The notes: a model not told the origin generated them from the sequence alone. Shown: positions 1 to 9,907, numbered from the stretch's first letter. The stretch: 64,000 bases of DNA from Chitinophagaceae bacterium (GCA_014879565.1 JACSRW010000017.1:33551-97550), one strand, 5' to 3'. Numbers and translations are program-made.

Positions 1-1
1 T

Positions 2-3000
2 ATCCTTCGTTTAAAACCGGATTCCGCGATAGCCCTGATCCGGGCCGGTTACCAAAACGGTCTTTTTAAAGGGGCCTCCGGTACCCTTTTTACCAGCCGG
101 GAAGCCGGGAAAGGAACCAGCAGGGAATCGGCGGTAAATATGGGCACCGCTGAAGTTATCGGGCTGACGGATACAGCAGCCCGGGTCCGGATCAGTATTT
201 ACAGCCGGAATAAACAGGAGAGTTTTCATCCGGGAGACCTCATAAAACTGGAAACATACCCGGTGGCCGGTATGCAACGAAACCTTTTCTACCAGCTGGC
301 CAGCCTGAATATCCGCTTCCTGAGTAATGCCCGCACATCCATTGTGGAACTGAAAGAGATACTCTCTAATACAGATCCTGACTTTGAACAAAAACTGGCC
401 GGGCGCTATGCGGAAGAGATCCGCAGTTTCCGGGATGAACTGGCTGAATATGCAAAAACCGACAGCCGGTTCTCCACCGTTTACAGCAGTGGCCCTTTTA
501 AAGGGAAAACAATGGTGGATGTTTTTGGCAGTACAACCTGGTACGACCTGATGGCTTATTTCCATTTTGTCAGAATGTACCCGGGCAACTTTATGGGGAA
601 TGACTGGAAGATAAACGAAACCTATGCCACCTGGGTACTCAACAATGCCCCGCCTGCTGAAGAAAACCGGCGCTGGTTGCTGCCCCTGATAGAAAAAACA
701 GACAAGGAAGATCTGAATGAATTCCTTCAGCATACATCCTTTTATATCCGGTCTGATACCCTGTTGCAATGGACCAGCCGTATCAGCGAATTGCAGCAGG
801 AAGGGAACACTAAGGGATCCCTGGAACTATGCAACAAACTTATGCTGATCGCTTCCCGGTTGGGCGACAGGAAGGCGGAGACAGAATTTTTGTATAACCG
901 GGCCTGGCTGTATGATCAGCAGGGAGAACTCAAATCTGCCCTGGAAGACGCGAAGGCCACCTTTCAGCATGACAGGAATAATACTAATTACAAATACCAG
1001 TATGCCGGCTTACTGGGCAAAGCTGAGCAACTGGAAGAAAGTTACCGGCTTTATGAAGAATTACTGAAAGAATTGCCCGGCAATACCAGCATCATGGGTA
1101 ATTATGGCTGGTACAAACTCTATGGCGGCCACCTGGAAGAAGCGAGTCCTCTTTGCCGGGCGGCCTATTTCGGCGAGCCCGGAAGTATGGCGTATGCACT
1201 CAATTACGGTCATACATTTTTGCTTGCAGGAGAAAAAGACAGCGCCCGCTATTATTACCAGAAATGTCTTAACAACCTGTATTATCCCAATGAGTTTGCC
1301 AGCGGACCACGTGCTGACTTTGAATTTCTCTTTAAAAAAGGCTGGAACCGGACCGGGGTCGCGGAAATGGCCGACTGGATGGAAAAAGAATACCGTGAAA
1401 AATATGAAGCCTATACCAGGAGTAATGAAATATGGGATAAAGCCAGGAAGTTTTATGATAACCGGGACTACCTTTCAGCCGCAGCTACCTGGAAATCCTA
1501 TATCAGCACGCTCCAATCAGGAAGGGAACCACCGTATAAGTATATTCATAATGCGCTGAACTGGGCTGGTCTTTCCCACTACTATGCCCGGCAGTATGAC
1601 AGCGCCATTTATTGTTATAAAGAAGCGCTGCGCCTCGCCCGGCAGCATCTTGATTCAGACACATATCGCCCGGATGACCCGGCCGACGATTTTATCCTGG
1701 CAGATTATGACCGGATTACGAATTTTTATGAGCTTACCGGCAATCGTCCGAGGGCCGAACAATATAAAGCCCTTTACAATGCGGAAATGCAGAAGCTGAA
1801 AGAACGGAAAAATCCGCCGCAACTGCACCTGATCGCACTGGCAGGTGCTCCGGGAAAGGATGAATACGAGCCATGGAGAAATACAAAACTGGTTTATGAT
1901 TCATTACTAAGCCTGCATCCCGAAAGGAATAAAAAAGCCATCAGGCTCCTGCTTAACGGAACCCGGCTTACACGCGACAGCCTGCTTTCCGCGCTCAACC
2001 GGGTACGCAGCGGTTCAAAACCGGAAGACATTTTCATTTTCTACTATGCCGGAGAGTACAGTACTGCACAGGGACAGGCCTGGATGAATTTTAATCCGTC
2101 TGACAGTCTGAATGGCAGGCTGCCACTGGAAGAATTGCTGGAACAGACCGACCTCGTTTATGCCAATAAAAAAATGCTGATCACCGATCAGCCCCAGCCT
2201 GCTTTCCCCGGTCTCATGTCTTCCCGGTATATCAATCCCGGAGCCAATGCCACGGAAATGATTTTCCTGGGTCCGGGTATGGAATTCCCGCAACAGGATG
2301 ACGGGCTCTCATTATTTACCGGTCAGTTTGTAAAAACGCTGTCAGACCTGCGAAACAAAGGATCATTTACTGCACGTGAACTCGCTGAAAAAACCGGATA
2401 CCGGATCGGCCGTGAACAATATTACCTGCCCGTGGTGAGTTTTGCGAGCAGCAAGGATTTTCTGCTTTATGAAGCAGGGAAAAAAGAAGACCAGGGCGGC
2501 CTGACCCGTGGACTGGATATTAAAAGCAGCAGCGGAAATGCCGAGCCCTCCAGCAATACCACACAAAGGAATTATGCCCTGATTTTCGCAACAGATGAGT
2601 ACCGGGACCCCGGATTCAACCGGCTGGCCAATCCGATCAACGATGCAACCGCCCTTGGTAATCTGCTGAAAAACGAATTCGGATTTGAAGTCACCCTGAT
2701 AAAAAATGCCGGACGTGATGAAATGGAAAAATGGCTGAGTGATTTCCGCGACAATAAATCCTATGGCCCCAACGATCAGCTCCTGCTCTTTTTTGCAGGA
2801 CACGGGGTCTACCATGAAAAGGCAAAAATGGGCTATCTGGTTGCCAATGATTCCAAACTCAATGATCCCACGCATAAGACCTACCTGTCATACAGTGATC
2901 TTGGAAATATTTACCTGAAAAATATCAGCTGCAACCGGATTTTCCTGGTGCTGGACGCCTGTTTTGCCGGTACATTCTTTGATAACAATGCTGTGAGAGG

Positions 3001-3355
3001 CAGTCCGGAAGTAGATGCAAAGAACCTGTCAACCCTGATGCGGAACGCAGCCAACAAAAGATTTTATAAAGGGATTTCCTCCGGGGCCAAACAATATGTG
3101 GAAGATGGTAAACCCGGACAGCATTCCCCTTTTGCCGGTAGTTTTCTGAAAACGCTCTTTAATAAAGCGATGCAAAAAAGTTTTGTTACCGCGGATGAAA
3201 TTATCGGGGAAATAAAAAGCAATCCACCGGCGGCTACTGCTGTTTGTGAAGGGAATTTTCATTACAGCGATCCGCTCAGTCATTTCATTTTCCGGCTGAA
3301 AACGGCGGAGTCCGGGTCAGAAATACGCCAGGACAATCTGAAAGGAAAATTATAA
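2..3355 (+). CDS. TPR protein with tandem caspase-like domains (5' end outside window)
   Basis: The reading frame is open to the left edge, so the first Met at 140 is probably internal and the true start lies upstream. Residues below are counted from that Met. The first roughly 80 residues look like a small beta-rich domain. Residues about 220-600 are helical TPR-like repeats. Residues about 610-780 have the layout of a caspase fold, but the His position is Glu (YYAGEY, E639) and the Cys region reads TDQPQP. A second, intact C14 caspase domain covers about 840-1050, with FFAGHG (H888) and LDACFAG (C941). This suggests an active metacaspase-type cysteine peptidase paired with an inactive copy in one chain, as in p20 pairs. 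The stop codon overlaps that of the convergent aldehyde dehydrogenase. Substrate and localisation are unknown because the N-terminus is missing. The caspase call is firm; the pseudo-domain is inferred from pattern. Confidence 0.85.
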   Translation: MLRLKPDSAIALIRAGYQNGLFKGASGTLFTSREAGKGTSRESAVNMGTAEVIGLTDTAARVRISIYSRNKQESFHPGDLIKLETYPVAGMQRNLFYQLASLNIRFLSNARTSIVELKEILSNTDPDFEQKLAGRYAEEIRSFRDELAEYAKTDSRFSTVYSSGPFKGKTMVDVFGSTTWYDLMAYFHFVRMYPGNFMGNDWKINETYATWVLNNAPPAEENRRWLLPLIEKTDKEDLNEFLQHTSFYIRSDTLLQWTSRISELQQEGNTKGSLELCNKLMLIASRLGDRKAETEFLYNRAWLYDQQGELKSALEDAKATFQHDRNNTNYKYQYAGLLGKAEQLEESYRLYEELLKELPGNTSIMGNYGWYKLYGGHLEEASPLCRAAYFGEPGSMAYALNYGHTFLLAGEKDSARYYYQKCLNNLYYPNEFASGPRADFEFLFKKGWNRTGVAEMADWMEKEYREKYEAYTRSNEIWDKARKFYDNRDYLSAAATWKSYISTLQSGREPPYKYIHNALNWAGLSHYYARQYDSAIYCYKEALRLARQHLDSDTYRPDDPADDFILADYDRITNFYELTGNRPRAEQYKALYNAEMQKLKERKNPPQLHLIALAGAPGKDEYEPWRNTKLVYDSLLSLHPERNKKAIRLLLNGTRLTRDSLLSALNRVRSGSKPEDIFIFYYAGEYSTAQGQAWMNFNPSDSLNGRLPLEELLEQTDLVYANKKMLITDQPQPAFPGLMSSRYINPGANATEMIFLGPGMEFPQQDDGLSLFTGQFVKTLSDLRNKGSFTARELAEKTGYRIGREQYYLPVVSFASSKDFLLYEAGKKEDQGGLTRGLDIKSSSGNAEPSSNTTQRNYALIFATDEYRDPGFNRLANPINDATALGNLLKNEFGFEVTLIKNAGRDEMEKWLSDFRDNKSYGPNDQLLLFFAGHGVYHEKAKMGYLVANDSKLNDPTHKTYLSYSDLGNIYLKNISCNRIFLVLDACFAGTFFDNNAVRGSPEVDAKNLSTLMRNAANKRFYKGISSGAKQYVEDGKPGQHSPFAGSFLKTLFNKAMQKSFVTADEIIGEIKSNPPAATAVCEGNFHYSDPLSHFIFRLKTAESGSEIRQDNLKGKL

Positions 3356-4840
3356 GGACATCCGGGTTGGCTCATTATTTACCGTGCGCCAGATACCCAG
3401 GGGATTTCCGTTTTTAAGTTCATCCGGCAATAAAGCATCCGGCCAGTTCTGGAAAGCCAGGGGACGGGCAAAACGTTTAATGGCATCGGCTCCAACCGAT
3501 CCGAAGCGGGCATCGGTGGATGCAGGGAAAGGTCCGCCATGCTGCATACTGAGACATACTTCCACCCCGGTAGGCACCGCATTCCAGATCAGCCGGCCGC
3601 AAAGATTTTTCAACGCATTCACCAGTTCAGTATGTGACCGCACTTCTTCATCTGTAGCCATCAGGGTGCAGGTGAGCTGGCCCTCCAGTTGGCGGGCCAC
3701 TTCCAGCATTTCCGCTTCAGAGGCGCAGCGAACCACCAGCGAATAGGGTCCAAAGACTTCTTTATGCAAAAGGGGATTGCCCAGGAATGTTTTTCCGTCA
3801 ACCGTTGCCAGGGTGGGCTGTCCGTATAAACTGTCTTCTTCGCCGCTTCCGTTTTCAGGTTCAGCCACCAGGTGTACATTTTCCTGCATCAGGGCTGCCT
3901 CCCGGTTCCTGCTGTAAGCGCAGGCAATTCCCTGGTGAAGCATGAGCCCGGGAATACATTGACGGATCGCTTTGCCCAGGTCATGTATAAACTGCTGTAA
4001 AGCCTCCGATTCAACACCAATCAGCAAACCCGGATTGGTACAGAACTGGCCAACGCCAAGTGTGATAGAGCCGGCATACATGGCGGCAATTTCAGGCGCG
4101 GACTGACTAAGTTTTTCAGGCAACAGGAATACCGGGTTAACGCTGCCCATTTCTGCAAATACAGGTATCGGCTCCGGGCGCTGCGATGCCCAGTCAAACA
4201 ATTGTTTTCCGCCGGCAAAGGAACCAGTAAAGCCGACTGCTTTGCAATACGGATGTGTAACGAGGGTCTTCCCCACTTCATATGAAATCCCAGTAACATG
4301 AGAAAACACACCCTCCGGCATTCCGGTATGTTGAGCTGCCCGCAAAATAGCCTCAGCCACCTGCTCAGAAGTATCGGGATGGGCCGGATGCCCTTTTACA
4401 ATCACCGGGCATCCCGCTGCGAATGCACTCGCTGTATCTCCCCCGGCTGTAGAATAGGCAAAGGGGAAATTACTGGCACCGAATACAACCACCGGTCCTA
4501 AAGGGACCAGCATTTTCCGGATATCCGGTTTAGGGGGATTTTTTTCAGGCAGAGCGGTATCAATCCGGGCTTCCAGCCAGTCTCCTTTCTCACAGGCTGC
4601 CGCATAAGATTCCAGCTGATAGATGGTTCTGGCCCTTTCCCCTCTTAAACGGGCTTCCGGCAGATTGGTTTCCCGCATTGCGGTCCGGATCAATCCGTCA
4701 CCACAGGCATCCAGTTCCGCAGCAATAGCCCGCATAAACCCGGCCCTTTGCCGTAAAGAGAAATTACGGTACACGTGAAATGCATCCCATGCTTTTTGCA
4801 GTACCTGCTGCATTTCCTGCTGCGATGTATCTGAAGCCAT
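3350..4840 (-). CDS. NADP-type aldehyde dehydrogenase, alpha-ketoglutarate semialdehyde dehydrogenase-like
   Basis: A 496-residue aldehyde dehydrogenase. Visible motifs are the cofactor segment VVFGASNFPFAYS, FTGSFAGGK, the general-base segment FAEMGSVNP, and the catalytic Cys in GVGQFCTNPG. This subgroup oxidises 2,5-dioxopentanoate (alpha-ketoglutarate semialdehyde) to 2-oxoglutarate. I start it at MASDTSQQ (4840). A longer frame to 4897 would begin with residues encoded by a short-period repeat, which is unlikely to be native. The DNA just before the ATG is A-rich (CAAACTTCAAAC), as usual for Bacteroidota. It lies 60 nt downstream of a DapA-family gene on the same strand, so the two are probably one operon. 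That pairing fits hydroxyproline or sugar-acid catabolism. The exact substrate is inferred. Confidence 0.85.
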   Translation of the reverse strand: MASDTSQQEMQQVLQKAWDAFHVYRNFSLRQRAGFMRAIAAELDACGDGLIRTAMRETNLPEARLRGERARTIYQLESYAAACEKGDWLEARIDTALPEKNPPKPDIRKMLVPLGPVVVFGASNFPFAYSTAGGDTASAFAAGCPVIVKGHPAHPDTSEQVAEAILRAAQHTGMPEGVFSHVTGISYEVGKTLVTHPYCKAVGFTGSFAGGKQLFDWASQRPEPIPVFAEMGSVNPVFLLPEKLSQSAPEIAAMYAGSITLGVGQFCTNPGLLIGVESEALQQFIHDLGKAIRQCIPGLMLHQGIACAYSRNREAALMQENVHLVAEPENGSGEEDSLYGQPTLATVDGKTFLGNPLLHKEVFGPYSLVVRCASEAEMLEVARQLEGQLTCTLMATDEEVRSHTELVNALKNLCGRLIWNAVPTGVEVCLSMQHGGPFPASTDARFGSVGADAIKRFARPLAFQNWPDALLPDELKNGNPLGIWRTVNNEPTRMSL

Positions 4841-4867
4841 TTGTTTGAAGTTTGATTTTTGGGGTTT

Positions 4868-4910
4868 ATTCCCTATTGCCCATTGCCTATTGCCCATTGC
4901 CTATTGCCCC
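4868..4910 (-). repeat. GGCAATA/GGCAATG heptamer repeat, copy 1
   Basis: On the coding (minus) strand the DNA reads as alternating GGCAATG and GGCAATA units. It sits between the DapA-family gene and the aldehyde dehydrogenase. The first GGGCAATAG contributes Gly-Gln and the TAG stop of the upstream gene. Its unit also contains ATGGGCAAT, which creates a spurious in-frame start for the downstream gene. Confidence 0.9.
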
Positions 4911-5809
4911 TTACCCAATACCGGCCTGCTCTCAATCCCCTTCTCAATCACCGCCAGTATCCGGGCTCTTTCTTCTCCATCCAGTATCAGCCGGGGGGCA
5001 CGAACATATTCTGAACCAATACCGGTTTTAGACGCGGCCAGTTTGATATACTGCACAAGTTTAGGGTGAATATCCAGTTCAAGCAAAGGCATAAACCAGC
5101 GATAAATCGCTGTTGCTTCCGCGATCTTTCCTTCTTTAACGAGGTTATAAATTGCCGTTGTCTCTTTGGGAAATGCGCAAACAAGTCCGGCCACCCAGCC
5201 ATCCGCGCCCAGGCACAATTCTTCCATGGCCAGTGTATCCACCCCACAGAGAATTTTAAACCGGTCACCAAAACGGTTTTTCATCCTGGTCAGATTGGTC
5301 ACATCCCTGGAGCTTTCTTTTAATGCCGTTATGTTCTCACATTCCGCCAGTTCATCAAACAAAGCCGGATGGGCATCAATTTTATAATCCACCGGATTAT
5401 TATAGATCATTATGGGAAGGGAGGTAGCCCGTGCAACGGTTTTAAAATAATTGACCGTTTCCCGGTCATCCGATTTATACCGCATCGGAGGTAAAAGCAT
5501 CAGTCCGTCTGCGCCCCATTTCCCGGCGAGCCCGGCCTGTCTTACGGCTTCGGTCGTTGTACTTTCCGCGATATTCAGAATCACGGGTATTTTTTTTCCA
5601 GGCCTTGCCAGTGCTGAAAGCACCATTTGTTCCTTTTCCTGTTCGGTAATTGTACTGGCTTCGCCAAGAGAACCACCGATAATTACCCCTTGCACACCGG
5701 CATCCACTTGTGCATCCAGGTTTTTTTCAAACAGGGACAGATCCAGCCTGTCATCTTTTGTAAAAGGGGTAAGCAGGGCGGGGAAAACCCCTTTCCATTC
5801 AAATTGCAT
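4901..5809 (-). CDS. Dihydrodipicolinate synthase (DapA) family aldolase/deaminase
   Basis: A 302-residue TIM-barrel class I aldolase of the DapA/NAL family, close to the usual length. The Schiff-base Lys is in ITALKESSRD, the catalytic Tyr region is IMIYNNPVDY, and the N-terminus GVFPALLTPF is typical. The gene sits upstream of an alpha-ketoglutarate semialdehyde dehydrogenase-like gene. It is therefore more likely a catabolic member than true lysine DapA. Candidates are 1-pyrroline-4-hydroxy-2-carboxylate deaminase (hydroxyproline route) and 5-dehydro-4-deoxyglucarate dehydratase. Its C-terminal Gly-Gln and TAG stop are encoded by the heptamer repeat. The family is certain; the reaction is an inference from context. 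Confidence 0.88.
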   Translation of the reverse strand: MQFEWKGVFPALLTPFTKDDRLDLSLFEKNLDAQVDAGVQGVIIGGSLGEASTITEQEKEQMVLSALARPGKKIPVILNIAESTTTEAVRQAGLAGKWGADGLMLLPPMRYKSDDRETVNYFKTVARATSLPIMIYNNPVDYKIDAHPALFDELAECENITALKESSRDVTNLTRMKNRFGDRFKILCGVDTLAMEELCLGADGWVAGLVCAFPKETTAIYNLVKEGKIAEATAIYRWFMPLLELDIHPKLVQYIKLAASKTGIGSEYVRAPRLILDGEERARILAVIEKGIESRPVLGKGQ

Positions 5810-5943
5810 AATTGCGTATTTATGGCTAAAGATAAGACATTCAGAGTTTTGAAACAGATCCGCTTATTTCCCAAACAAGAGTTTATCCAAGCAGAATATT
5901 TCCTTATTTTCAGGCCTTATATTCTTATATAACACAACAAAAC

Positions 5944-8900
5944 ATGTTCAATCTCTACATCAGAAAAGCAGGTCTGCTCACGCTGTTTCTTGTCGTATTA
6001 TCCATGGCGGGTTTTACACAGCAAACACCTGATTATACCTTATTGCTGAATTCCGGAAAGTTTATTCCGGAAGAAAATATCAGCCGGATCCGTAAGGAGT
6101 CAGCAGAAATGACCGGCAGTCTTTTTGCCGGTAAAAATTATCTGACCCTTCAGTTCAGAAGTCTGCCCACAGCTGCAGAAAAGCAAAAAATGGAAGCAGC
6201 CGGAATTATCCTGAAGGATTATATTCCCAACCTGGCCTATACAGCAGTTGTAAACAGTTCGGTTTCTGTTGAGCAGTTAAAAAGTTTTCCTCTTCGCAGT
6301 GTATTCCCTTTTTCTGCCGCACAAAAAACCGTGCCGGCCCTGCTCAGCGGACAGGTACCTGCTCATGCTATAAAGCAACCCGGTTATGCGGATCTGACTG
6401 TTATTACTTACGAAACCATGCCCATCGGAAAAATTGCCGGCAGTCTTTTCCCGCTCCGGGTATCCATTCTGGAAGACATGCCGATGTTCCGCAGTTTTAC
6501 CCTGAGAGTGCCCCAGGCAAATATGCAGCAGGTAGCCGCCCTGCCCTTTATTCAATGGGTGGAGTTTATTGATGTGCCGAACCAGCTGGAAAATACCCTT
6601 GGCCGGACGTTGCACCGGGTAAATACACTCAATGACGGCCCCCGGAACCTGAAAGGAGATGGGCTGAATATCGGTATCTGGGATGAAGGAGAAATAAGTC
6701 CGCATCTTGATTTTAGCCCTTCCGGCCGTCTGAACCAGATGGAATTCAGCAGCCCCTCTCAGCATTCCACCCATTGCGCGGGAACAATACTTGGCCGCGG
6801 ACTGATTAACCAGACCGCACGGGGTATGGCGCCGAACGCGCGGCTTTATTCCTATAACTTCAGTGGCAATATTCAATCGGAAATGGCGGCCGCCATTCCC
6901 GCGAATAACCTGGTCGTGAGCAGCCATTCCTACGGCGGATCCGCAACCTGCGGCGTAAACGGATCCGGTGTGGTGTACTCGTCCACCAGCCGGGCCACAG
7001 ACATAAACCTCAACACATTCCCCTACCACCTGCATGTGCATTCTGCGGGTAATTCCCAGACTGCCTGCTCCGGCGGATGGTCCACCATTACCGGCAGCGG
7101 TAAAACAGCCAAAAATAATATCCTTGTTGCCAACATTACAACCGCAGAAGCCCTGAGCGGATCGAGCAGTTGTGGTCCGGTACAGGATGGCCGGGTAAAA
7201 CCGGAGATCAGTGCATTTGGCACCAGTGTGTTCTCCACTTCCACCCCGCTGAATGCGTATGCCACGCTCTCCGGTACTTCGATGGCCACACCGGGAGTAG
7301 CGGGATCCGTTTCCCTGCTGGTACAACGGTATAAACAATTGAATGGCGACAACCTGCCCCCTTCCACCCTGATCAAAAACACGGTCCTGAATACGGCCCA
7401 TGATCTCGGTAATCCGGGTCCCGATTACCGTTTTGGTTATGGCCGGATTGATGCACTGAAAGCCATCCGTATCCTGGAAGATAACCGCTATGTAGTCAAC
7501 ACTATAGGGACCGGGACGGCCAATGATATTACGATAACAGTACCGGACGGGGCTGCCCGTCTTCGGGTGATGCTGACCTGGAATGATCCGGCAGGGGCCG
7601 CTAATGCCAATCCGGCACTTGTCAATAACCTTGACCTGACTGTAATTAACGGCCCGACCACTTCATTGCCCTGGATACTGGATCCCCTGAATCCTTCCAA
7701 TGGAGCCACCAACGGGGTAGATAATGTAAGTAATATTGAACAGGTGGAACTAAATTTTCCGGCTGCAGGTATTTATACCCTTCGCGTGGCCGGTACCGCT
7801 GTTCCGGTCGGAGCCTCCCAGGAATATGCTCTGACCTGGAATATTGATCAGCCCTATATTGAAGTGACATACCCGAATGGCGGAGAATCATTCAGCCCGG
7901 GATCGAGCGAAACCATTACCTGGGATAACGCGGGGATCAGCGGTACCCAAACTGTTGAATATTCTGTAAATGGCGGAGCTACCTGGAACCTGATCTCATC
8001 TTCGGTTTCCGGTTTTACCACCCGCCTGGTCTGGTCTGTACCTGCCGGTGTAAATACTTCCACAGCCCTTATCAGGGTTACTTCCGGTTCGGTGAGTGAT
8101 CAGAGTGATGCCACTTTTAAAATTCTCGGTACAGTCAGTGGTTTTTCCGCTAACGGTACTTCCTGTAATGCCGGTGAAGTGAATTTCAGCTGGACGGCTG
8201 TTGCTAATGCCACCCATTATGATATATACCGGCTTGACGCGGCCAGTGGCCAGTTTGTATTGCATGCCGGTAATATAACAGGTACAAGCTATACCGCCAC
8301 GGGCCTTACCCCCAATACCAGTATGTGGTTTACCATCCGGAGTAAAAACAGCAGCACCGGAGCGGAAAGCGAAAGATCCAATGCGGTGAATGTAACCGTA
8401 TCCAATGGAGGAGGCGGACTCGGAGCCGTAGGAACGATCAGCGGACAAAACACCGTTTGCGGCAATCCCTCCAATGTGGTGTATTCAGTCAGCCCGGTAA
8501 CCGGCGCCACTTCATATACCTGGACAGCGCCTCCCGGTGCAGGCATTGTAAGCGGACAGGGAACCACGTCTGTTACCATCAGCTTTGGGGCAGGCAGCAG
8601 CAGCGGAAACATATCGGTATACGCCAGCAACGGAGCCTGCAATACCGCCCCAGCCACCAAATCCATTATAGTGGGCAGTACGTCTGTAGCCGCACCGGCT
8701 TCCGGAGGCAACCAGACCCAGGTGGTATGTGGTAACAATACCCTGCCTGTACTTACCGCCACGGCCAGCGTAGCGCCCGGCTTCTCCATTACCTGGTACG
8801 ATGCTCCCACCGGTGGTAATTTCCTGATTAACCCGGTTTTAAACACAGCCGGATCCGTTACCTATTATGCTGCCAGCCGGGACAATGCCACTGGCTGTGA

Positions 8901-9885
8901 AAGCAACCAGCGCACGGCGGTCACACTGACCATAACAGTAGTACCGGATGTGACCGTATCCGCCAGCGGCTCCACCCAGTTCTGCCAGGGAGGAAATGTA
9001 ATCCTCACTGCCTCCAATGCCGCTTCCTGGAACTGGAGTAATGGCGCCACCACCCAAAGTATAACGGTAACCAATAGTGGCAATTACACTGTAACAGTCA
9101 GCAATAACGGTTGTGCCAGCACCAGTACGGCCGTTGGGGTCACTGTAAATCCCCTGCCCCAGCCGGTTATCACCGCAGGAGGCCCGACCAGTTTCTGTGA
9201 AGGCGGCTCCGTGACCCTGAACGCAGGCAGCCATTCCTTCTACAACTGGAGCAACGGGGCAACATCACAGAATATAACGGTGAACAATAGTGGAAATTTC
9301 ACAGTGACCGTAACGAACGAGGAAGGATGCAGTGCCACTTCCGCTGTCACTGCGGTGTCGGTGAGCCCCAGTCCGCAAGTGAGTATCAACGCCGCCCCTT
9401 ACCAAAACCTGTATCCCGGTCTGAATACCACCCTCAGCGCCCAGGTAAACCCGGCTGGTAACTATAACTATAGCTGGAGAAGAAACGGCAACAGCACAGG
9501 CGGCAATACGGCAAACCTGAGCGGAATCGGCATTGACCAAACAGGCTCCTACACCGTAACTGTCACCAATACCACCGGGCTACCCTGTACCAATACTTCT
9601 TCCGCCCTGGTCATCGGTGATTCGGCCATGTACCGGCTCTTTATACTGCCGAACCCGGCAGACGGGGAATTTGAAGTGGTATACTACAGTGCCGGTAATA
9701 ATCAGTACACACTCAGCATCAGTGACGCCAAAGGAGCGACTGTTTTCCGTAAGGCATACAGCATCAGCGGGCCCTACCAGCGTATGCCGGTTGATATGCG
9801 CCAGGCCAATAAAGGGATTTACCAGGTCGTGCTGACAGACCGGTCAGGTAAAAAACTGGCTGCAGGAAAAGTCCTGATACACTAA
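5944..9885 (+). CDS. S8 subtilisin-like serine protease with T9SS sorting domain
   Basis: A 1313-residue secreted protease. Residues 1-26 form a signal peptide ending near AGFTQQ. A propeptide-like region runs to about 220. The S8 catalytic domain follows, with D247 (IWDEGE), H277 (HSTHCAG), oxyanion N370 (SAGNSQ) and S446 (GTSMATP). After it come a jelly-roll/P-like domain (about 520-640), a Ser-Thr-rich beta domain, a fibronectin III-like domain, and Ig-like repeats. Two of these repeats are near-duplicates (WNWSNGATTQSITV and YNWSNGATSQNITV). The last roughly 80 residues (FILPNPADGEF to KVLIH) are a type A T9SS sorting domain. It therefore crosses the outer membrane by T9SS and is probably surface-bound or released. 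A strong bidirectional terminator follows. The substrate is unknown. Confidence 0.93.
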   Translation: MFNLYIRKAGLLTLFLVVLSMAGFTQQTPDYTLLLNSGKFIPEENISRIRKESAEMTGSLFAGKNYLTLQFRSLPTAAEKQKMEAAGIILKDYIPNLAYTAVVNSSVSVEQLKSFPLRSVFPFSAAQKTVPALLSGQVPAHAIKQPGYADLTVITYETMPIGKIAGSLFPLRVSILEDMPMFRSFTLRVPQANMQQVAALPFIQWVEFIDVPNQLENTLGRTLHRVNTLNDGPRNLKGDGLNIGIWDEGEISPHLDFSPSGRLNQMEFSSPSQHSTHCAGTILGRGLINQTARGMAPNARLYSYNFSGNIQSEMAAAIPANNLVVSSHSYGGSATCGVNGSGVVYSSTSRATDINLNTFPYHLHVHSAGNSQTACSGGWSTITGSGKTAKNNILVANITTAEALSGSSSCGPVQDGRVKPEISAFGTSVFSTSTPLNAYATLSGTSMATPGVAGSVSLLVQRYKQLNGDNLPPSTLIKNTVLNTAHDLGNPGPDYRFGYGRIDALKAIRILEDNRYVVNTIGTGTANDITITVPDGAARLRVMLTWNDPAGAANANPALVNNLDLTVINGPTTSLPWILDPLNPSNGATNGVDNVSNIEQVELNFPAAGIYTLRVAGTAVPVGASQEYALTWNIDQPYIEVTYPNGGESFSPGSSETITWDNAGISGTQTVEYSVNGGATWNLISSSVSGFTTRLVWSVPAGVNTSTALIRVTSGSVSDQSDATFKILGTVSGFSANGTSCNAGEVNFSWTAVANATHYDIYRLDAASGQFVLHAGNITGTSYTATGLTPNTSMWFTIRSKNSSTGAESERSNAVNVTVSNGGGGLGAVGTISGQNTVCGNPSNVVYSVSPVTGATSYTWTAPPGAGIVSGQGTTSVTISFGAGSSSGNISVYASNGACNTAPATKSIIVGSTSVAAPASGGNQTQVVCGNNTLPVLTATASVAPGFSITWYDAPTGGNFLINPVLNTAGSVTYYAASRDNATGCESNQRTAVTLTITVVPDVTVSASGSTQFCQGGNVILTASNAASWNWSNGATTQSITVTNSGNYTVTVSNNGCASTSTAVGVTVNPLPQPVITAGGPTSFCEGGSVTLNAGSHSFYNWSNGATSQNITVNNSGNFTVTVTNEEGCSATSAVTAVSVSPSPQVSINAAPYQNLYPGLNTTLSAQVNPAGNYNYSWRRNGNSTGGNTANLSGIGIDQTGSYTVTVTNTTGLPCTNTSSALVIGDSAMYRLFILPNPADGEFEVVYYSAGNNQYTLSISDAKGATVFRKAYSISGPYQRMPVDMRQANKGIYQVVLTDRSGKKLAAGKVLIH

Positions 9886-9907
9886 AAAAACCGGATTTGC
9901 ATTTTAT

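Noticed and set aside
4841..4897. Extended N-terminus of the aldehyde dehydrogenase ([11 protein letters not shown])
   Set aside because: It is encoded by the heptamer repeat; the family N-terminus begins at MASDTS.
6277..7401. 374-codon minus-strand ORF in the S8 protease gene
   Set aside because: The plus strand encodes the protease catalytic triad across this region; the antisense frame has no recognisable features.
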